Positions 25,412 through 32,964 of a DNA stretch of 64,000 nucleotides are shown in pieces (position 1 is the stretch's first letter; every line of letters begins with the position of its first letter). Position numbers and translations under genes: made by a program. The DNA is from Bdellovibrio sp. ZAP7 (lineage in GTDB: Bacteria; Bdellovibrionota; Bdellovibrionia; Bdellovibrionales; Bdellovibrionaceae), in contig NZ_CP030082.1 in the NCBI RefSeq assembly GCF_006874645.1, positions 682,001 to 746,000 on the forward strand, in the 5' to 3' direction. The notes below the pieces were generated by a model that saw nothing but the letters and a program-made list of their open reading frames with translations, searched no databases and was not told the DNA's origin.

Positions 25412-27160
25412 ATGGCGGTTGAGGTTTCAAATACAGATAAAGTATGGCTGATTAAATCCTCAACCAGGATCCTGGGGCCATTCTCTGTTGATGAAGTCGC
25501 AACGCTTTTAAAATCTCGACAAGTTTCGATCATCGATGAAATTCGTCTGCCTTCAGGTCGTTGGAGTTATATCCGCGAAAATCAACGTTTCATGGATATC
25601 GTTCGCAGCATTCGTGAAGAGCAGGACAATGCTCCTGAAAACACGATGACTCAGTCTATTCCGCACAACACGACGTTCACTAAAACCGAACCGACGGTTG
25701 ATCCGGATGAGCAAACATTGACTCCGGTTCCGAATCATTCGCCGCAAATGAAGGACGTTTCATTTGCCTCTGAACGAGCAGTGAATAAATCCGCTATGCC
25801 GGCATCCGGTGTTAGCTATGGAACTTCCAACGATGCTCGAGTTCAGAATAAAATTCGCCAGCAAAGCAATGTTCTTCGTTGGGCCGTGATTGGCGTGGCT
25901 GCGATTGCAGTCCTGGCAATCTATGTGACTTTGGGGCAACGCGATTCCACTCATAATGTAAATTACGATGAACTGATTTCCCGCGCGATTCGCTATAAGA
26001 GCGTGGGACTTTACGATAAATCTTTGCAGGCCTATAAAGCGGCAAGCTCTATCAAAGAACCTGATTTAGATACGCAGATTCAAATGGCGCCGGTTCTGAT
26101 TTCTGAAGACCGTCAAACTTTGCAAGGCCGACGTATTTTGGAAAAAGCCATCGTTCAGGAAAACCGTCAGCGTTCAGAGCTGGTGGATGCTTATCTGGGA
26201 ATTGCAGTCTCTTATATGATGGACGGCGATTTGAAAGAGGCGGAAAACACGTTACAAAAAGCCATCGGCCACGAGCCGTTCAATATTGCCGCTCGATTGA
26301 ACTTGGCCATCGTGGAAATGAAAAAAGGGAACTACAAAGAAGCCATGCACAAGTTTGAGCACGTGCTTTCTAAAGATCCCACGAACGTGATGGCTTTATA
26401 TGGTCGCTCCATGGCTGCCATGGAAGTCGCTAAAACTTCTTCTGATTTAAGCTTCTTAAAACCGTTGGTGACTGACCTGCAAACTGTGCTTAAGAAAACA
26501 AACTTGCTTCGTCAGGAGTTGAGTCTGTTCTTGATCTACTCTTACAACTTGCTGGGTGACGTGGATGCCATGAACCAGGCGATTGTGAAATTCTTAAATG
26601 AGACTCCGGGTATTTCTAATTTGTACACTCATTCTTTAAGCGTCGATTGGCGTTTTACTCAGTGGGATTACCTGGAAAAATATTGTTCTGAAGTTTACAA
26701 CAAAAGCGTTCCTTCAGCAGAATTGAAAGCAGTTCGCGCTTTGTGCTTGATGGAAGTGAATCGCGATACGGATGCGGATAAACTTTTGCGTGAAGCCGTT
26801 TCCGAAGGACCTAAAGATCCTTATGTTCTGGCTGCTCAAGCCGCTTATTTGAAAAAAACGGGTCGTGCACCTGAAGCTTTGGCCGTTTTGAAAATGCCTG
26901 AAGTGATGAGTTTGCCAGTTCGTGATCGTTTGGTGGGTGATATTTGTATGTCCACTCATGACGTGAACTGTGCCCAAGCGGCCTTCACGAAAATGTACGA
27001 AAGAAATAACACCAGTGCGGCGGCTTTGTATGGCTTGGCCTGGGTTGTGATTAAACGTAAAGACCGGAACTCTGCCTATAACTATGTGCGGGCGGGATTG
27101 CAATCTGAACCAACTTTCATACCTCTGTTAGAGATGAGGGATCAACTGGAGGCTGATTAA
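25412..27160 (+). CDS. GYF_2-like domain / TM / TPR protein, 582 aa
   Basis: Residues ~7-60 look like a GYF_2 (DUF4339) module (VWLIKSS...LGPFSVDEVATLL, GRWSYI). A low-complexity linker follows, then one TM helix at ~150-168 (WAVIGVAAIAVLAIYVTL). The rest, ~180-580, is TPR: typical repeats are VDAYLGIAVSYMMDGDLKEAE, AARLNLAIVEMKKGNYKEAM and VMALYGRSMAAME. Topology suggests a cytoplasmic GYF_2 head and a periplasmic TPR solenoid. The gene starts 3 nt after mlaD and overlaps the next lipoprotein by 1 nt, so it is likely a scaffold linked to the lipid transporter or to the lipoprotein. Confidence 0.85.
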   Translation: MAVEVSNTDKVWLIKSSTRILGPFSVDEVATLLKSRQVSIIDEIRLPSGRWSYIRENQRFMDIVRSIREEQDNAPENTMTQSIPHNTTFTKTEPTVDPDEQTLTPVPNHSPQMKDVSFASERAVNKSAMPASGVSYGTSNDARVQNKIRQQSNVLRWAVIGVAAIAVLAIYVTLGQRDSTHNVNYDELISRAIRYKSVGLYDKSLQAYKAASSIKEPDLDTQIQMAPVLISEDRQTLQGRRILEKAIVQENRQRSELVDAYLGIAVSYMMDGDLKEAENTLQKAIGHEPFNIAARLNLAIVEMKKGNYKEAMHKFEHVLSKDPTNVMALYGRSMAAMEVAKTSSDLSFLKPLVTDLQTVLKKTNLLRQELSLFLIYSYNLLGDVDAMNQAIVKFLNETPGISNLYTHSLSVDWRFTQWDYLEKYCSEVYNKSVPSAELKAVRALCLMEVNRDTDADKLLREAVSEGPKDPYVLAAQAAYLKKTGRAPEALAVLKMPEVMSLPVRDRLVGDICMSTHDVNCAQAAFTKMYERNNTSAAALYGLAWVVIKRKDRNSAYNYVRAGLQSEPTFIPLLEMRDQLEAD

Positions 27161-27876
27161 TGAATCAGCCTTTTGTGCTTTTCATCCTCAGTGCTTTGGT
27201 GTTCGTCAGTGGTTGCACGAAGACTCCGGGCTATCACCGTGAAGAATATAAAACCATTAAGTTTGAGGATGTTCCGCCCGATTTGAAAATTCCCACGAAA
27301 GCTTGGGACATGCTGTCCTTTAAAGCTATCGAAGGTGCGCATGGAGAACATGCGGCAGCAGGTGGTGAAGGTGGCCATGGTGGTGGCGAAGGCGAAGGAA
27401 AAAAAGAATCCGGCAATAAAGAGATCGTATTTGCCGATGTTTCCGTTTTCTTAGTCGATAAAAATCCTGGCATTCTTAAAGACGAAGCTTTGAAGTTTGA
27501 ACTGCCTCGCGGCGGTGGTGAAATTGACTTATCTCAGTATTTAAACAACCGCCAAGGCTCTTTTTACGTGGGCTTTGAATTTCCCTCTTTCACTGAAGCC
27601 AAGCAAAGCAAGGTTTTGTTCATCAGCCATGCCCGCAAACGCAAATTAGGTGAGTCGGTGTATGGTGCCGGTTGTAATCAAATTTTAGATATCACGACGA
27701 AATTCAATCTGGCGATGCAAGGTGAGGGCCTTAAGGTCAACACCACTCGCGAAAGACATATCAGCGTTCTAGGCGGAACTTTCTTGTTCTCTGCTGAAAA
27801 AGGCGACACCATCTATGTGGCACAGGTTTCCTTTGTGGATCCTGAGCATACAAATCTTTTCTGCGAGGCACCCTGA
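27160..27876 (+). CDS. Lipoprotein with His/Gly-rich linker, 238 aa
   Basis: The lipoprotein signal is MNQPFVLFILSALVFVSGC (lipobox VSGC). After ~50 mature residues there is a low-complexity Gly/His/Glu stretch (about residues 65-90: GEHAAAGGEGGHGGGEGEG) that could bind metal or simply be a linker. A beta-rich globular domain of ~140 residues follows (VFADVSVFLVDKNPGILKDE, QGSFYVGFEFPSF, KVLFISHARKRK, CNQILDITTKF). No family is recognised. TAATG coupling to the TPR gene and TGATG coupling to the exoribonuclease gene place it inside one operon. Confidence 0.8.
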   Translation: MNQPFVLFILSALVFVSGCTKTPGYHREEYKTIKFEDVPPDLKIPTKAWDMLSFKAIEGAHGEHAAAGGEGGHGGGEGEGKKESGNKEIVFADVSVFLVDKNPGILKDEALKFELPRGGGEIDLSQYLNNRQGSFYVGFEFPSFTEAKQSKVLFISHARKRKLGESVYGAGCNQILDITTKFNLAMQGEGLKVNTTRERHISVLGGTFLFSAEKGDTIYVAQVSFVDPEHTNLFCEAP

Positions 27877-28838
27877 TGGAAAAAAAGACGGTTCAAAGTC
27901 TACAGGACAAAGACGCAGTTGATTCTTTATTCCTGGTTAAGGAAAAAAACGTCGGCGTTGGTAAAAACGGCCGGGCTTTTATGGGCCTGCAGTTGGGCGA
28001 TGCCACAGGAACTATCGATGCGCGCCTTTGGGATCGCGTTGAAGAGTTATCCCGTTTGTTTGAAACAGGGGATGTCCTTAAAGTTAAGGGGCAGGTTCAA
28101 TTATTCCAGAACCGTAAACAGCTGGTTATCCATAAACTTGAACGCGTTGAAAATTCTGAAGTGAACTTTGAAGACTTCATTCCAAAGTCTTCAAAAAATT
28201 CTGAAGACATGATGGCCGAGCTGATTCAGCTTGTGCGCAGCATGCGTAATGATCATTTAAGACAATTGGTATTGGACACCTTAGAAGATCCTGAGATTCG
28301 TCCTCGCGTTTTACGTGCACCCGCAGCTAAATCCATCCACCATGCGTGGGTGGGTGGATTGCTTGAACACATCCTTTCGATCTGTAAAATTATGGACTTT
28401 ATGGGCTCTCACTATCCGTTCTTGAATCGTGACTTGCTTCTTTTCGGAGCAATCTTTCACGACATCGGAAAAATTTGGGAGCTTTCCTACGATAATGGCG
28501 TTTCCTATACCGATCGCGGCCGTCTGTTAGGACACATGCAAATCGCTTGTGAACTTATAGATAAAAAATCGGCTCGTATCCTCGGCTTCAGCGAAGAGCT
28601 CCGCGATATTTGTAAACATATAATCTTGAGTCATCATGGTAAACTGGAGTACGGTTCTCCCAAGCGTCCAAAATTTATGGAAGCAATGTTGATTGCGATG
28701 GTTGATGATCTTGATAGCAAGGTCGCAACATTGAAAACAATCGTGGATGGAGAACGCGGTTCGGGCGAGAAATGGTCTCGATATAATGAACTGTTTGACC
28801 GTTACTTCCTCCTTGATGATTTGAATGAGAAGTATTGA
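27876..28838 (+). CDS. YhaM-type 3'-5' exoribonuclease (OB-fold + HD), 320 aa
   Basis: The N-terminal ~95 residues form an OB-fold nucleic-acid-binding domain (FMGLQLGDATGTIDARLW, LKVKGQVQLFQNRKQLVIHKLERV). Residues ~150-290 are an HD domain with metal ligands in HHAWVGGLLEH, GAIFHDIGKI, ILSHHGKLEYG and AMVDDLDSK. This order and size match Bacillus YhaM (314 aa), which degrades RNA and nicked DNA from 3' ends. Its start overlaps the lipoprotein stop (TGATG) and its own stop overlaps cysE, an unusual setting for a nucleic-acid enzyme. Confidence 0.9.
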   Translation: MEKKTVQSLQDKDAVDSLFLVKEKNVGVGKNGRAFMGLQLGDATGTIDARLWDRVEELSRLFETGDVLKVKGQVQLFQNRKQLVIHKLERVENSEVNFEDFIPKSSKNSEDMMAELIQLVRSMRNDHLRQLVLDTLEDPEIRPRVLRAPAAKSIHHAWVGGLLEHILSICKIMDFMGSHYPFLNRDLLLFGAIFHDIGKIWELSYDNGVSYTDRGRLLGHMQIACELIDKKSARILGFSEELRDICKHIILSHHGKLEYGSPKRPKFMEAMLIAMVDDLDSKVATLKTIVDGERGSGEKWSRYNELFDRYFLLDDLNEKY

Positions 28839-29353
28839 TGTTTGGTTTGTGGAAGCGCTTTAAGACGCTGTTAAATACGTACAAAGCTTATGATCCTGCA
28901 GCGAAGTCCCTTTGGGAGATTGCTTTGCTGTATCCGGGCCCCAAAGCATTAATCATGCACCGAGTGGCGCATCTCTTTTATAAAGCTCATTTTTATTTCA
29001 TCGCTCGCTTGGTCGCAGAAATTTCTCGCTGGTTGACGGGTATTGAAATTCATCCTGGAGCAACGCTGGGTCATCGTTTGGTTATCGACCACGGCTTTGG
29101 CGTGGTGATCGGTGAAACTGCGATTGTCGGTGACGACTGCATTATCTTTCACGGAGTTACGTTAGGTGGAATCAAATTTGATCCCGTCAAACGCCATCCC
29201 ACTGTAGGAAACAGAGTGATGATCGGAACAGGCGCAAAAGTTTTAGGCCCGATCACTGTAGGTGACGGCGCTTTGATCGGCGCTAACGCCGTCGTCGTTA
29301 AAGATGTTCCAGCAGGCGCAACAATGATCGGCCCCATCTCGCAGCAAAAATAG
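28838..29353 (+). CDS. cysE: Serine O-acetyltransferase, short form, 171 aa
   Basis: It acetylates L-serine with acetyl-CoA in cysteine biosynthesis. The N-terminal helices are short. The left-handed parallel beta-helix (hexapeptide) begins at IEIHPGATLGHRLVIDHGFGVVIG and continues with IFHGVTLGG, VMIGTGAKVLGPITVG and IGANAVVVKDVPAG. The catalytic His of DHG and the HGVTLGG active-site loop are present. It is shorter than E. coli CysE (273) but similar to many bacterial short forms. ATG 28838 is favoured (TGATG with the upstream stop). It closes the run of overlapping genes. Confidence 0.92.
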   Translation: MFGLWKRFKTLLNTYKAYDPAAKSLWEIALLYPGPKALIMHRVAHLFYKAHFYFIARLVAEISRWLTGIEIHPGATLGHRLVIDHGFGVVIGETAIVGDDCIIFHGVTLGGIKFDPVKRHPTVGNRVMIGTGAKVLGPITVGDGALIGANAVVVKDVPAGATMIGPISQQK

Positions 29354-29397
29354 GTGCCAGGTCCTGTTTACGTATGCACCGCATTCAAGGAGCTCGA

Positions 29398-29841
29398 ATG
29401 AGAACATTGGAATCTTGGTTTGCTGAATACAGCGAAGGTCATCAAAACCCTCAGAACAGAATCATCCATAAAATCTGCGTGCCCGTGATCTTCTTTACTG
29501 TGGTGGGTTTGCTGCTGCAGATTCCGGTGCAAATGGGTCCCATTCGTCTGGGTGAGTTGCTGATTGCTTGTGCTCTGGGTTGGTACGCCACTCTGGGAGC
29601 AAAACCATTCGTAATTATGCTTGGCCAGTTAGCGATCAGTTATGTGCTTTTATATTTCCTGGGGCATTTCGTTCAGCCGCTTTGGTTGTTGTTAGTGATT
29701 CTTTTTGTGATCGCTTGGATTGGTCAGTTCTATGGGCATAAACTCGAGGGAAAAAGACCGTCTTTTCTTAAAGATCTTCAATTCCTATTTATTGGGCCTC
29801 TTTGGGTTCTAAAGGACGTTTTTTTTAGGACTCAGCAGTAA
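29398..29841 (+). CDS. Mpo1-like (DUF962) membrane protein, 147 aa
   Basis: The YGL010w/Mpo1 family layout is visible: N-terminal LESWFAEYSEGHQNPQNRIIHKICVP with the conserved H and N-x-x-x-H positions, three or four TM segments (VIFFTVVGLLLQIP, ELLIACALGWYATLG, LAISYVLLYFLGHF, LWLLLVILFVIAWIGQ), then FYGHKLEGKRPSF and IGPLWVLKDVF. Yeast Mpo1 is an iron-dependent 2-hydroxy fatty-acid dioxygenase, and bacterial members are presumed related. ATG 29398 is chosen because AAGGAG sits 5 nt upstream; the earlier in-frame ATG (29374) lacks one. Confidence 0.88.
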   Translation: MRTLESWFAEYSEGHQNPQNRIIHKICVPVIFFTVVGLLLQIPVQMGPIRLGELLIACALGWYATLGAKPFVIMLGQLAISYVLLYFLGHFVQPLWLLLVILFVIAWIGQFYGHKLEGKRPSFLKDLQFLFIGPLWVLKDVFFRTQQ

Positions 29842-30039
29842 CCTCGAGTTATTTTTATGCACCCAGTCGCGCCCCTGTTGCATCCCCCGCACTTCTATTT
29901 GCATTACGGTTTCATGACCGGAAACTAATTTTAAAACTGTCGCTTGACGCTACGCAGCTCTGAGATAATGGGGGAGTACCTAAACCACAAGGACCAATTC
30001 GGTCTGAGTGATTGAAACTAGCACGAAAGGAGTTCGGCT
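29842..30039. promoter_or_regulatory. Intergenic leader of the 37-codon ORF
   Basis: No gene is seen in this stretch. TTGACG at 29944-29949 and GATAAT at 29964-29969 resemble sigma-70 boxes, but the 14-nt spacing is short, so the promoter is only a candidate. Downstream, GGACCAATTCGGTC (about 29990-30004) could form a small hairpin in the leader of the ORF at 30040. Confidence 0.3.
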
Positions 30040-30153
30040 ATGAAACAGGTAGAACTAGAAACGGCTCCTACGACCAATACACAACTTGAAAGTACAAGTA
30101 CTGCTACTCCGGTCCGTAAGAAAAACCGTCGCCGCCGCCTTGCCGCTTGGTAG
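30040..30153 (+). CDS. Small Arg-rich protein, 37 aa
   Basis: This short open frame is preceded by AAAGGAGT at 30027-30034, one of the best ribosome sites in the window. It encodes a Thr/Ser/Glu-rich N-terminal part and a basic C-terminus (VRKKNRRRRLAAW). A strong hairpin follows 14 nt after the stop, so promoter, ORF and terminator would form a complete monocistronic unit. The basic tail suggests nucleic-acid or membrane contact; no family is recognised. The alternative is a regulatory RNA with a fortuitous ORF. Confidence 0.55.
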   Translation: MKQVELETAPTTNTQLESTSTATPVRKKNRRRRLAAW

Positions 30154-30163
30154 GGTAGCATCC

Positions 30164-30195
30164 GGGGCCCTCCTCTCTTGGAGGGCTTCCCATTC
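30164..30195 (+). terminator. Hairpin terminator after the 37-codon ORF
   Basis: GCCCTCC (30167-30173), loop TCTCTT and GGAGGGC (30180-30186) make a perfect 7-bp GC-rich stem, followed by a pyrimidine-rich tract that becomes TTTTTT near 30211. The right half of this hairpin merges with the start of the long palindromic element. Confidence 0.65.
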
Positions 30196-30440
30196 ATCTT
30201 CTCTTCTTTCTTTTTTAAATTTTTGTATTCGGTTTCGCGCGGTGGTCAGAGGCTGAAGCCCTGCCTGGACTGCTTTCTTGGGCACGCCATCCATGGCTCG
30301 TCAGCGCCCGCCTTTGGCGGGTTCGCGCATCCTGCGCCGCTGAAGGCCCGGCGAAAGCACTCCAGGCAGGGCTTCAGCCTCTGCCCACCGCGCGCACGAC
30401 TTTTCCTTTTAAAACAAAGAAGAGAAGCTGAATGGAAAGC
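30184..30440. repeat. Long imperfect palindrome with conserved core (copy A)
   Basis: Left (30184-30275) and right (30354-30440) arms are inverted copies. The inner 40 nt are nearly identical (GAGGCTGAAGCCCTGCCTGG pairs with its complement), while the outer ~45 nt are looser but recognisable (CATTCATCTTCTCTTCTTT against its partner). The core, 30281-30348, runs from GGCACGCC to AGGCC. It contains a TCAGCG/CGCTGA stem, a CCCGCC-TTT-GGCGGG hairpin and a GCGCA-TCC-TGCGC hairpin. A related core occurs at 57651-57720. No coding frame in the element looks real. Confidence 0.85.
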
Positions 30441-30540
30441 TTTCTGCTTATAGAACTCAACTCGCTGGATCGCTTTCGCGATCGACGCTTTCAGTGACGG
30501 GACTGTTTTTTGAGAAGGGGCGCGGGGAGTTCAGTTCGGT

Positions 30541-30897
30541 TTATTGTTTTACGCAGTTGGTGTCGTTGAAGATTCTGTAGTCGCCTTTATTTTCGGCGAC
30601 TGACCATTTGCCTTCTTTTTTTACTAAGACTCTTTGAATGCCGTTTAGTGATGACATTGGGATCCAGCCTTCGCTTAGAGACGTATCCATTGTGTAGAGT
30701 TCTTTTTTGCTGCCGTCTTTGTGGTCTTCGATCAGCTCTAGTAGGCCTTCTTGTTGGATTGATGTGTTTTCTTGGATCGTTATGCTTTTTAGATCGGGTT
30801 GGTTGATGTCTTTGCAGTATAGGAGCGTTTTTGTTTTTGCCTGACTGAGGGCAGGGAGAGTGAGAATTGAAATCAGTGTCAGGTTGATGCGCTTCAT
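30541..30897 (-). CDS. Small secreted protein of unknown function, 118 aa
   Basis: The N-terminus MKRINLTLISILTLPALSQA is a signal peptide with an A-x-A-like cut site. The mature ~98 residues contain two cysteines (LLYCKDINQ and DTNCVKQ, the latter at the C-terminus) that could form a disulfide. The sequence is beta-rich and polar (QEGLLELIEDHKDGSKKEL, VLVKKEGKWSVAENKGDYRI). No family is recognised. No Shine-Dalgarno is obvious before ATG 30897. The base composition of the surroundings is unremarkable. Confidence 0.65.
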   Translation of the reverse strand: MKRINLTLISILTLPALSQAKTKTLLYCKDINQPDLKSITIQENTSIQQEGLLELIEDHKDGSKKELYTMDTSLSEGWIPMSSLNGIQRVLVKKEGKWSVAENKGDYRIFNDTNCVKQ

Positions 30898-31107
30898 GTG
30901 GTGTGGAATAGCAAATGGGGCTCGAGTTGTTGAGTGAAAATCGTGACATATGGAAATAAGAACAGGGTTTGGGGAGCTAAATTAATTTGAAAATCGTCCT
31001 CAAGGGGTTGTCAGCTTGTTTTCATTCTCAAGTTGCTATCACCTTACTTTCAGTCGGCTTTCAGTTGTGCCTTTAAAAAAGGAATATCTGTTCAAGACGC
31101 AGGCAAG

Positions 31108-31136
31108 CCTTTATCACGGTAGCTCGCTTATAAAGG
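31108..31136 (+). promoter_or_regulatory. Leader hairpin covering the rpsD ribosome site
   Basis: CCTTTAT (31108-31114) is the exact complement of ATAAAGG (31130-31136), separated by 15 nt. The right arm contains most of the AAAGGA Shine-Dalgarno of rpsD. Ribosomal protein S4 is a known translational autoregulator in other bacteria, so this may be an S4-responsive switch. The regulation itself is inferred. Confidence 0.45.
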
Positions 31137-31146
31137 ACTTATTGAT

Positions 31147-31773
31147 ATGAAAAGAAAAGGTAAAACACCTCGTTTTAAAAAACAAAGACGTCTATTAACT
31201 GAGCTACCAGGCTTGGGTAAAGCCGGTGCTTTGGAAAGAAGACCGTATCCTCCAGGTCAACACGGTCAACGCCGTCGTAAATACTCTGAGTTCGGTTTGC
31301 AACTTGAAGAAAAACAAAAAATCCGCGTTCACTACGGAATCCGTGAAGAACAATTCCGTCGTATCATCGGTATGGCTCAAAAATCATCCAACACTAACTG
31401 GGTTGATTCTTTGGTAAACCTTCTTGAAAAGCGTTTGGATAACGTTGTATTCCGTCTTGGATTCGCAACTTCTATCCCAGCCGCAAAACAATTGGTTTCT
31501 CACGGCAAAGTTTTGTTGAACGGAAAAAAAGTAAACATTCCATCGCAAATCATCAAAGTTGGCGACATTGTTTCTTTGAAACCTGAAGCCTACCAAAACC
31601 AAGTTTACTTGGCGGCGAAACAAGCTCCTCGTCTTCCACTTCCTCCTTTCATGACTAAAGAAGAAAAAGCGGGCGAAGAGTCTGGTCGCTTGATCGACGA
31701 ACCAAACATCGAAGCAGTACCTTTCTCATTCGACCCAGGTCTTGTGATCAGTTACTACTCGTTGCGTGGGTAA
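31147..31773 (+). CDS. rpsD: 30S ribosomal protein S4
   Basis: S4 nucleates 30S assembly by binding 16S rRNA. Seen: RRLLTELPGLGKAGALERRPYPPGQHG at the N-terminus, YGIREEQFRRIIGMAQ, LLEKRLDNVVFRLGFATSIPAAKQLVSHGKVLLNGKKVNIPS (the S4 RNA-binding domain) and the C-terminus FDPGLVISYYSLRG. At 208 aa it matches E. coli S4 (206). The usual N-terminal start is shortened and no zinc-binding Cys set is present. It stands outside any visible ribosomal operon, with a 75-codon gene 14 nt downstream. Confidence 0.97.
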   Translation: MKRKGKTPRFKKQRRLLTELPGLGKAGALERRPYPPGQHGQRRRKYSEFGLQLEEKQKIRVHYGIREEQFRRIIGMAQKSSNTNWVDSLVNLLEKRLDNVVFRLGFATSIPAAKQLVSHGKVLLNGKKVNIPSQIIKVGDIVSLKPEAYQNQVYLAAKQAPRLPLPPFMTKEEKAGEESGRLIDEPNIEAVPFSFDPGLVISYYSLRG

Positions 31774-31787
31774 TTAAAGAGGGCGCA

Positions 31788-32015
31788 ATGAAAAACGCTA
31801 AATTCCTCGAAGCTGAGGAAATTTCTCTTGATGAAGTAAACGGCGAATTCGTCACTGTTAAATTGGCAGACGAAAAGTTCGTGATCGACGTGGATACTTT
31901 GTACGACATGTCTTTCCGATTTGCCGAAATGCTTGCCAAAATCGAAAGCCGCGAGGAAGAAGCGGCTAACGAGGGCGAGCTGGCTTGTGCTGAGTGCTGC
32001 GGTAATCTTCACTAA
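31788..32015 (+). CDS. Small acidic protein with Cys cluster, 75 aa
   Basis: ATG 31788 follows GAGGGCGCA and lies 14 nt after rpsD, ahead of a shared terminator, so the two are co-transcribed. The protein has a beta-like N-half (EISLDEVNGEFVTVKLADEKFVIDV), a helix (MSFRFAEMLAKIESREEEAANEG) and a C-terminal C-x2-C-C followed by a terminal His (ACAECCGNLH). That tail could bind a metal or serve as a redox site. No family is recognised. Coding is supported by its position, its start signal and its amino-acid composition. Confidence 0.8.
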   Translation: MKNAKFLEAEEISLDEVNGEFVTVKLADEKFVIDVDTLYDMSFRFAEMLAKIESREEEAANEGELACAECCGNLH

Positions 32016-32036
32016 TCCAATTAAAGAGAATCACTG

Positions 32037-32067
32037 AAAAGGGAGCTTTCGAGCTCCCTTTTTTTAT
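32037..32067. terminator. Bidirectional terminator after the rpsD unit
   Basis: The perfect stem GGGAGCT, tetraloop-like TTCG and AGCTCCC are flanked by AAAA on the left and TTTTTTT on the right. It also overlaps the stop region of the minus-strand gene that ends at 32064. Confidence 0.93.
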
Positions 32068-32840
32068 TGCTGTAACACTGAGTTTTTTTGGGAGTCGTCA
32101 TCAAAGACGCCTAGGAAGTAAAGCAAGGAACCCGTGATCGCCGTTAAACCGGTACCGATCACACCGTATTTGGTGATCACGTCTTTTTTAATTCTGTTGC
32201 TGGATTCGCGAACGCGAGTCATGGTGTTCGGAAGATCAAACTTCCCTATATAATAAACTTCAAATGGAACTGGATTCCCCGCTCCGTCACGAATGCCTTC
32301 TTTGAAGATCGCTTGGATCATTTCATAAGGGGAGTAGAATTTGGATTGGTTCGCCCCAACATAAATATCCGCGGCTTTTTCCATTGCTGCGCAGGCGGTT
32401 TTTCCGCAGCTGATGCCATGAGTGCCATCAAATTTCTGCAGGCGGGATTTATCGACGTCCGATTTTTTAATTTTGATGACGATGCCGGCTTCGAGTTCCG
32501 CCATGTGATCATAGACCGTCGTTTTTTTACCCAAAACATTTCCGTCCAGGCGAACGCTGCCACTGACCAAATAGGCGTGGCCAAAGGGAGCGATTCCCAA
32601 AAGTAAGTCATCGGTTTTTCCCAGAACATCCTTTACCGTGAACTCTCTTTTAGGGTGGTGCACGCGGCGATATTCAATGTTCAGTCCGGGACTGACTTCG
32701 GCGTACTTGATTTCAAATTCGGGAACTTCGTTGAAGACATTTTCGCAGGTACTGTTCGCATAGGCGGGGGAGCTGAGAATGGAAATCAGGCCCGAAAGGG
32801 TCAAGGTCCATGAAATGATGTTCTTTCTCAGTAAGCGCAC
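32064..32840 (-). CDS. Exported protein with possible LRAT/NlpC-like core, 258 aa
   Basis: GTG 32840 has CGGAG upstream and begins a good signal peptide (VRLLRKNIISWTLTLSGLISILSSPAYA as read); the longer frame from 32891 is not needed. Two features stand out in the mature part: FGHAYLVSGSV and, ~70 residues later, THGISCGKTACAAMEKA. A His in a beta-strand followed by a Cys heading a helix is the order seen in circularly permuted NlpC/P60-LRAT-like proteins. This is a pattern suggestion only. A hydrophobic segment near the C-terminus (VIGTGLTAITGSLLYFLGVF) could anchor it in the membrane. Confidence 0.75.
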   Translation of the reverse strand: MRLLRKNIISWTLTLSGLISILSSPAYANSTCENVFNEVPEFEIKYAEVSPGLNIEYRRVHHPKREFTVKDVLGKTDDLLLGIAPFGHAYLVSGSVRLDGNVLGKKTTVYDHMAELEAGIVIKIKKSDVDKSRLQKFDGTHGISCGKTACAAMEKAADIYVGANQSKFYSPYEMIQAIFKEGIRDGAGNPVPFEVYYIGKFDLPNTMTRVRESSNRIKKDVITKYGVIGTGLTAITGSLLYFLGVFDDDSQKNSVLQQ

Positions 32841-32964
32841 GATAGCTCCGTTTTGCGGGACTGCTGTCCACGCGTTAGACAGCAAAACCACCTCAAATCG
32901 AAGGGTTTGCCGTCTGAAAACTCAAGAATTTCTATGGTTTTATTAGAGCAATCCGCAAGCCAAT

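Noticed and set aside
30184..30440. CRISPR array or rRNA/tRNA-like origin for the palindromic element
   Set aside because: There is one pair of inverted arms, not direct repeats with spacers, and no tRNA cloverleaf or rRNA-like segment was recognised.
30055..30453. Open frames inside the palindromic element (79 codons minus, 91 codons plus)
   Set aside because: They read through an inverted repeat and carry no start signals; the palindrome explains the openness.
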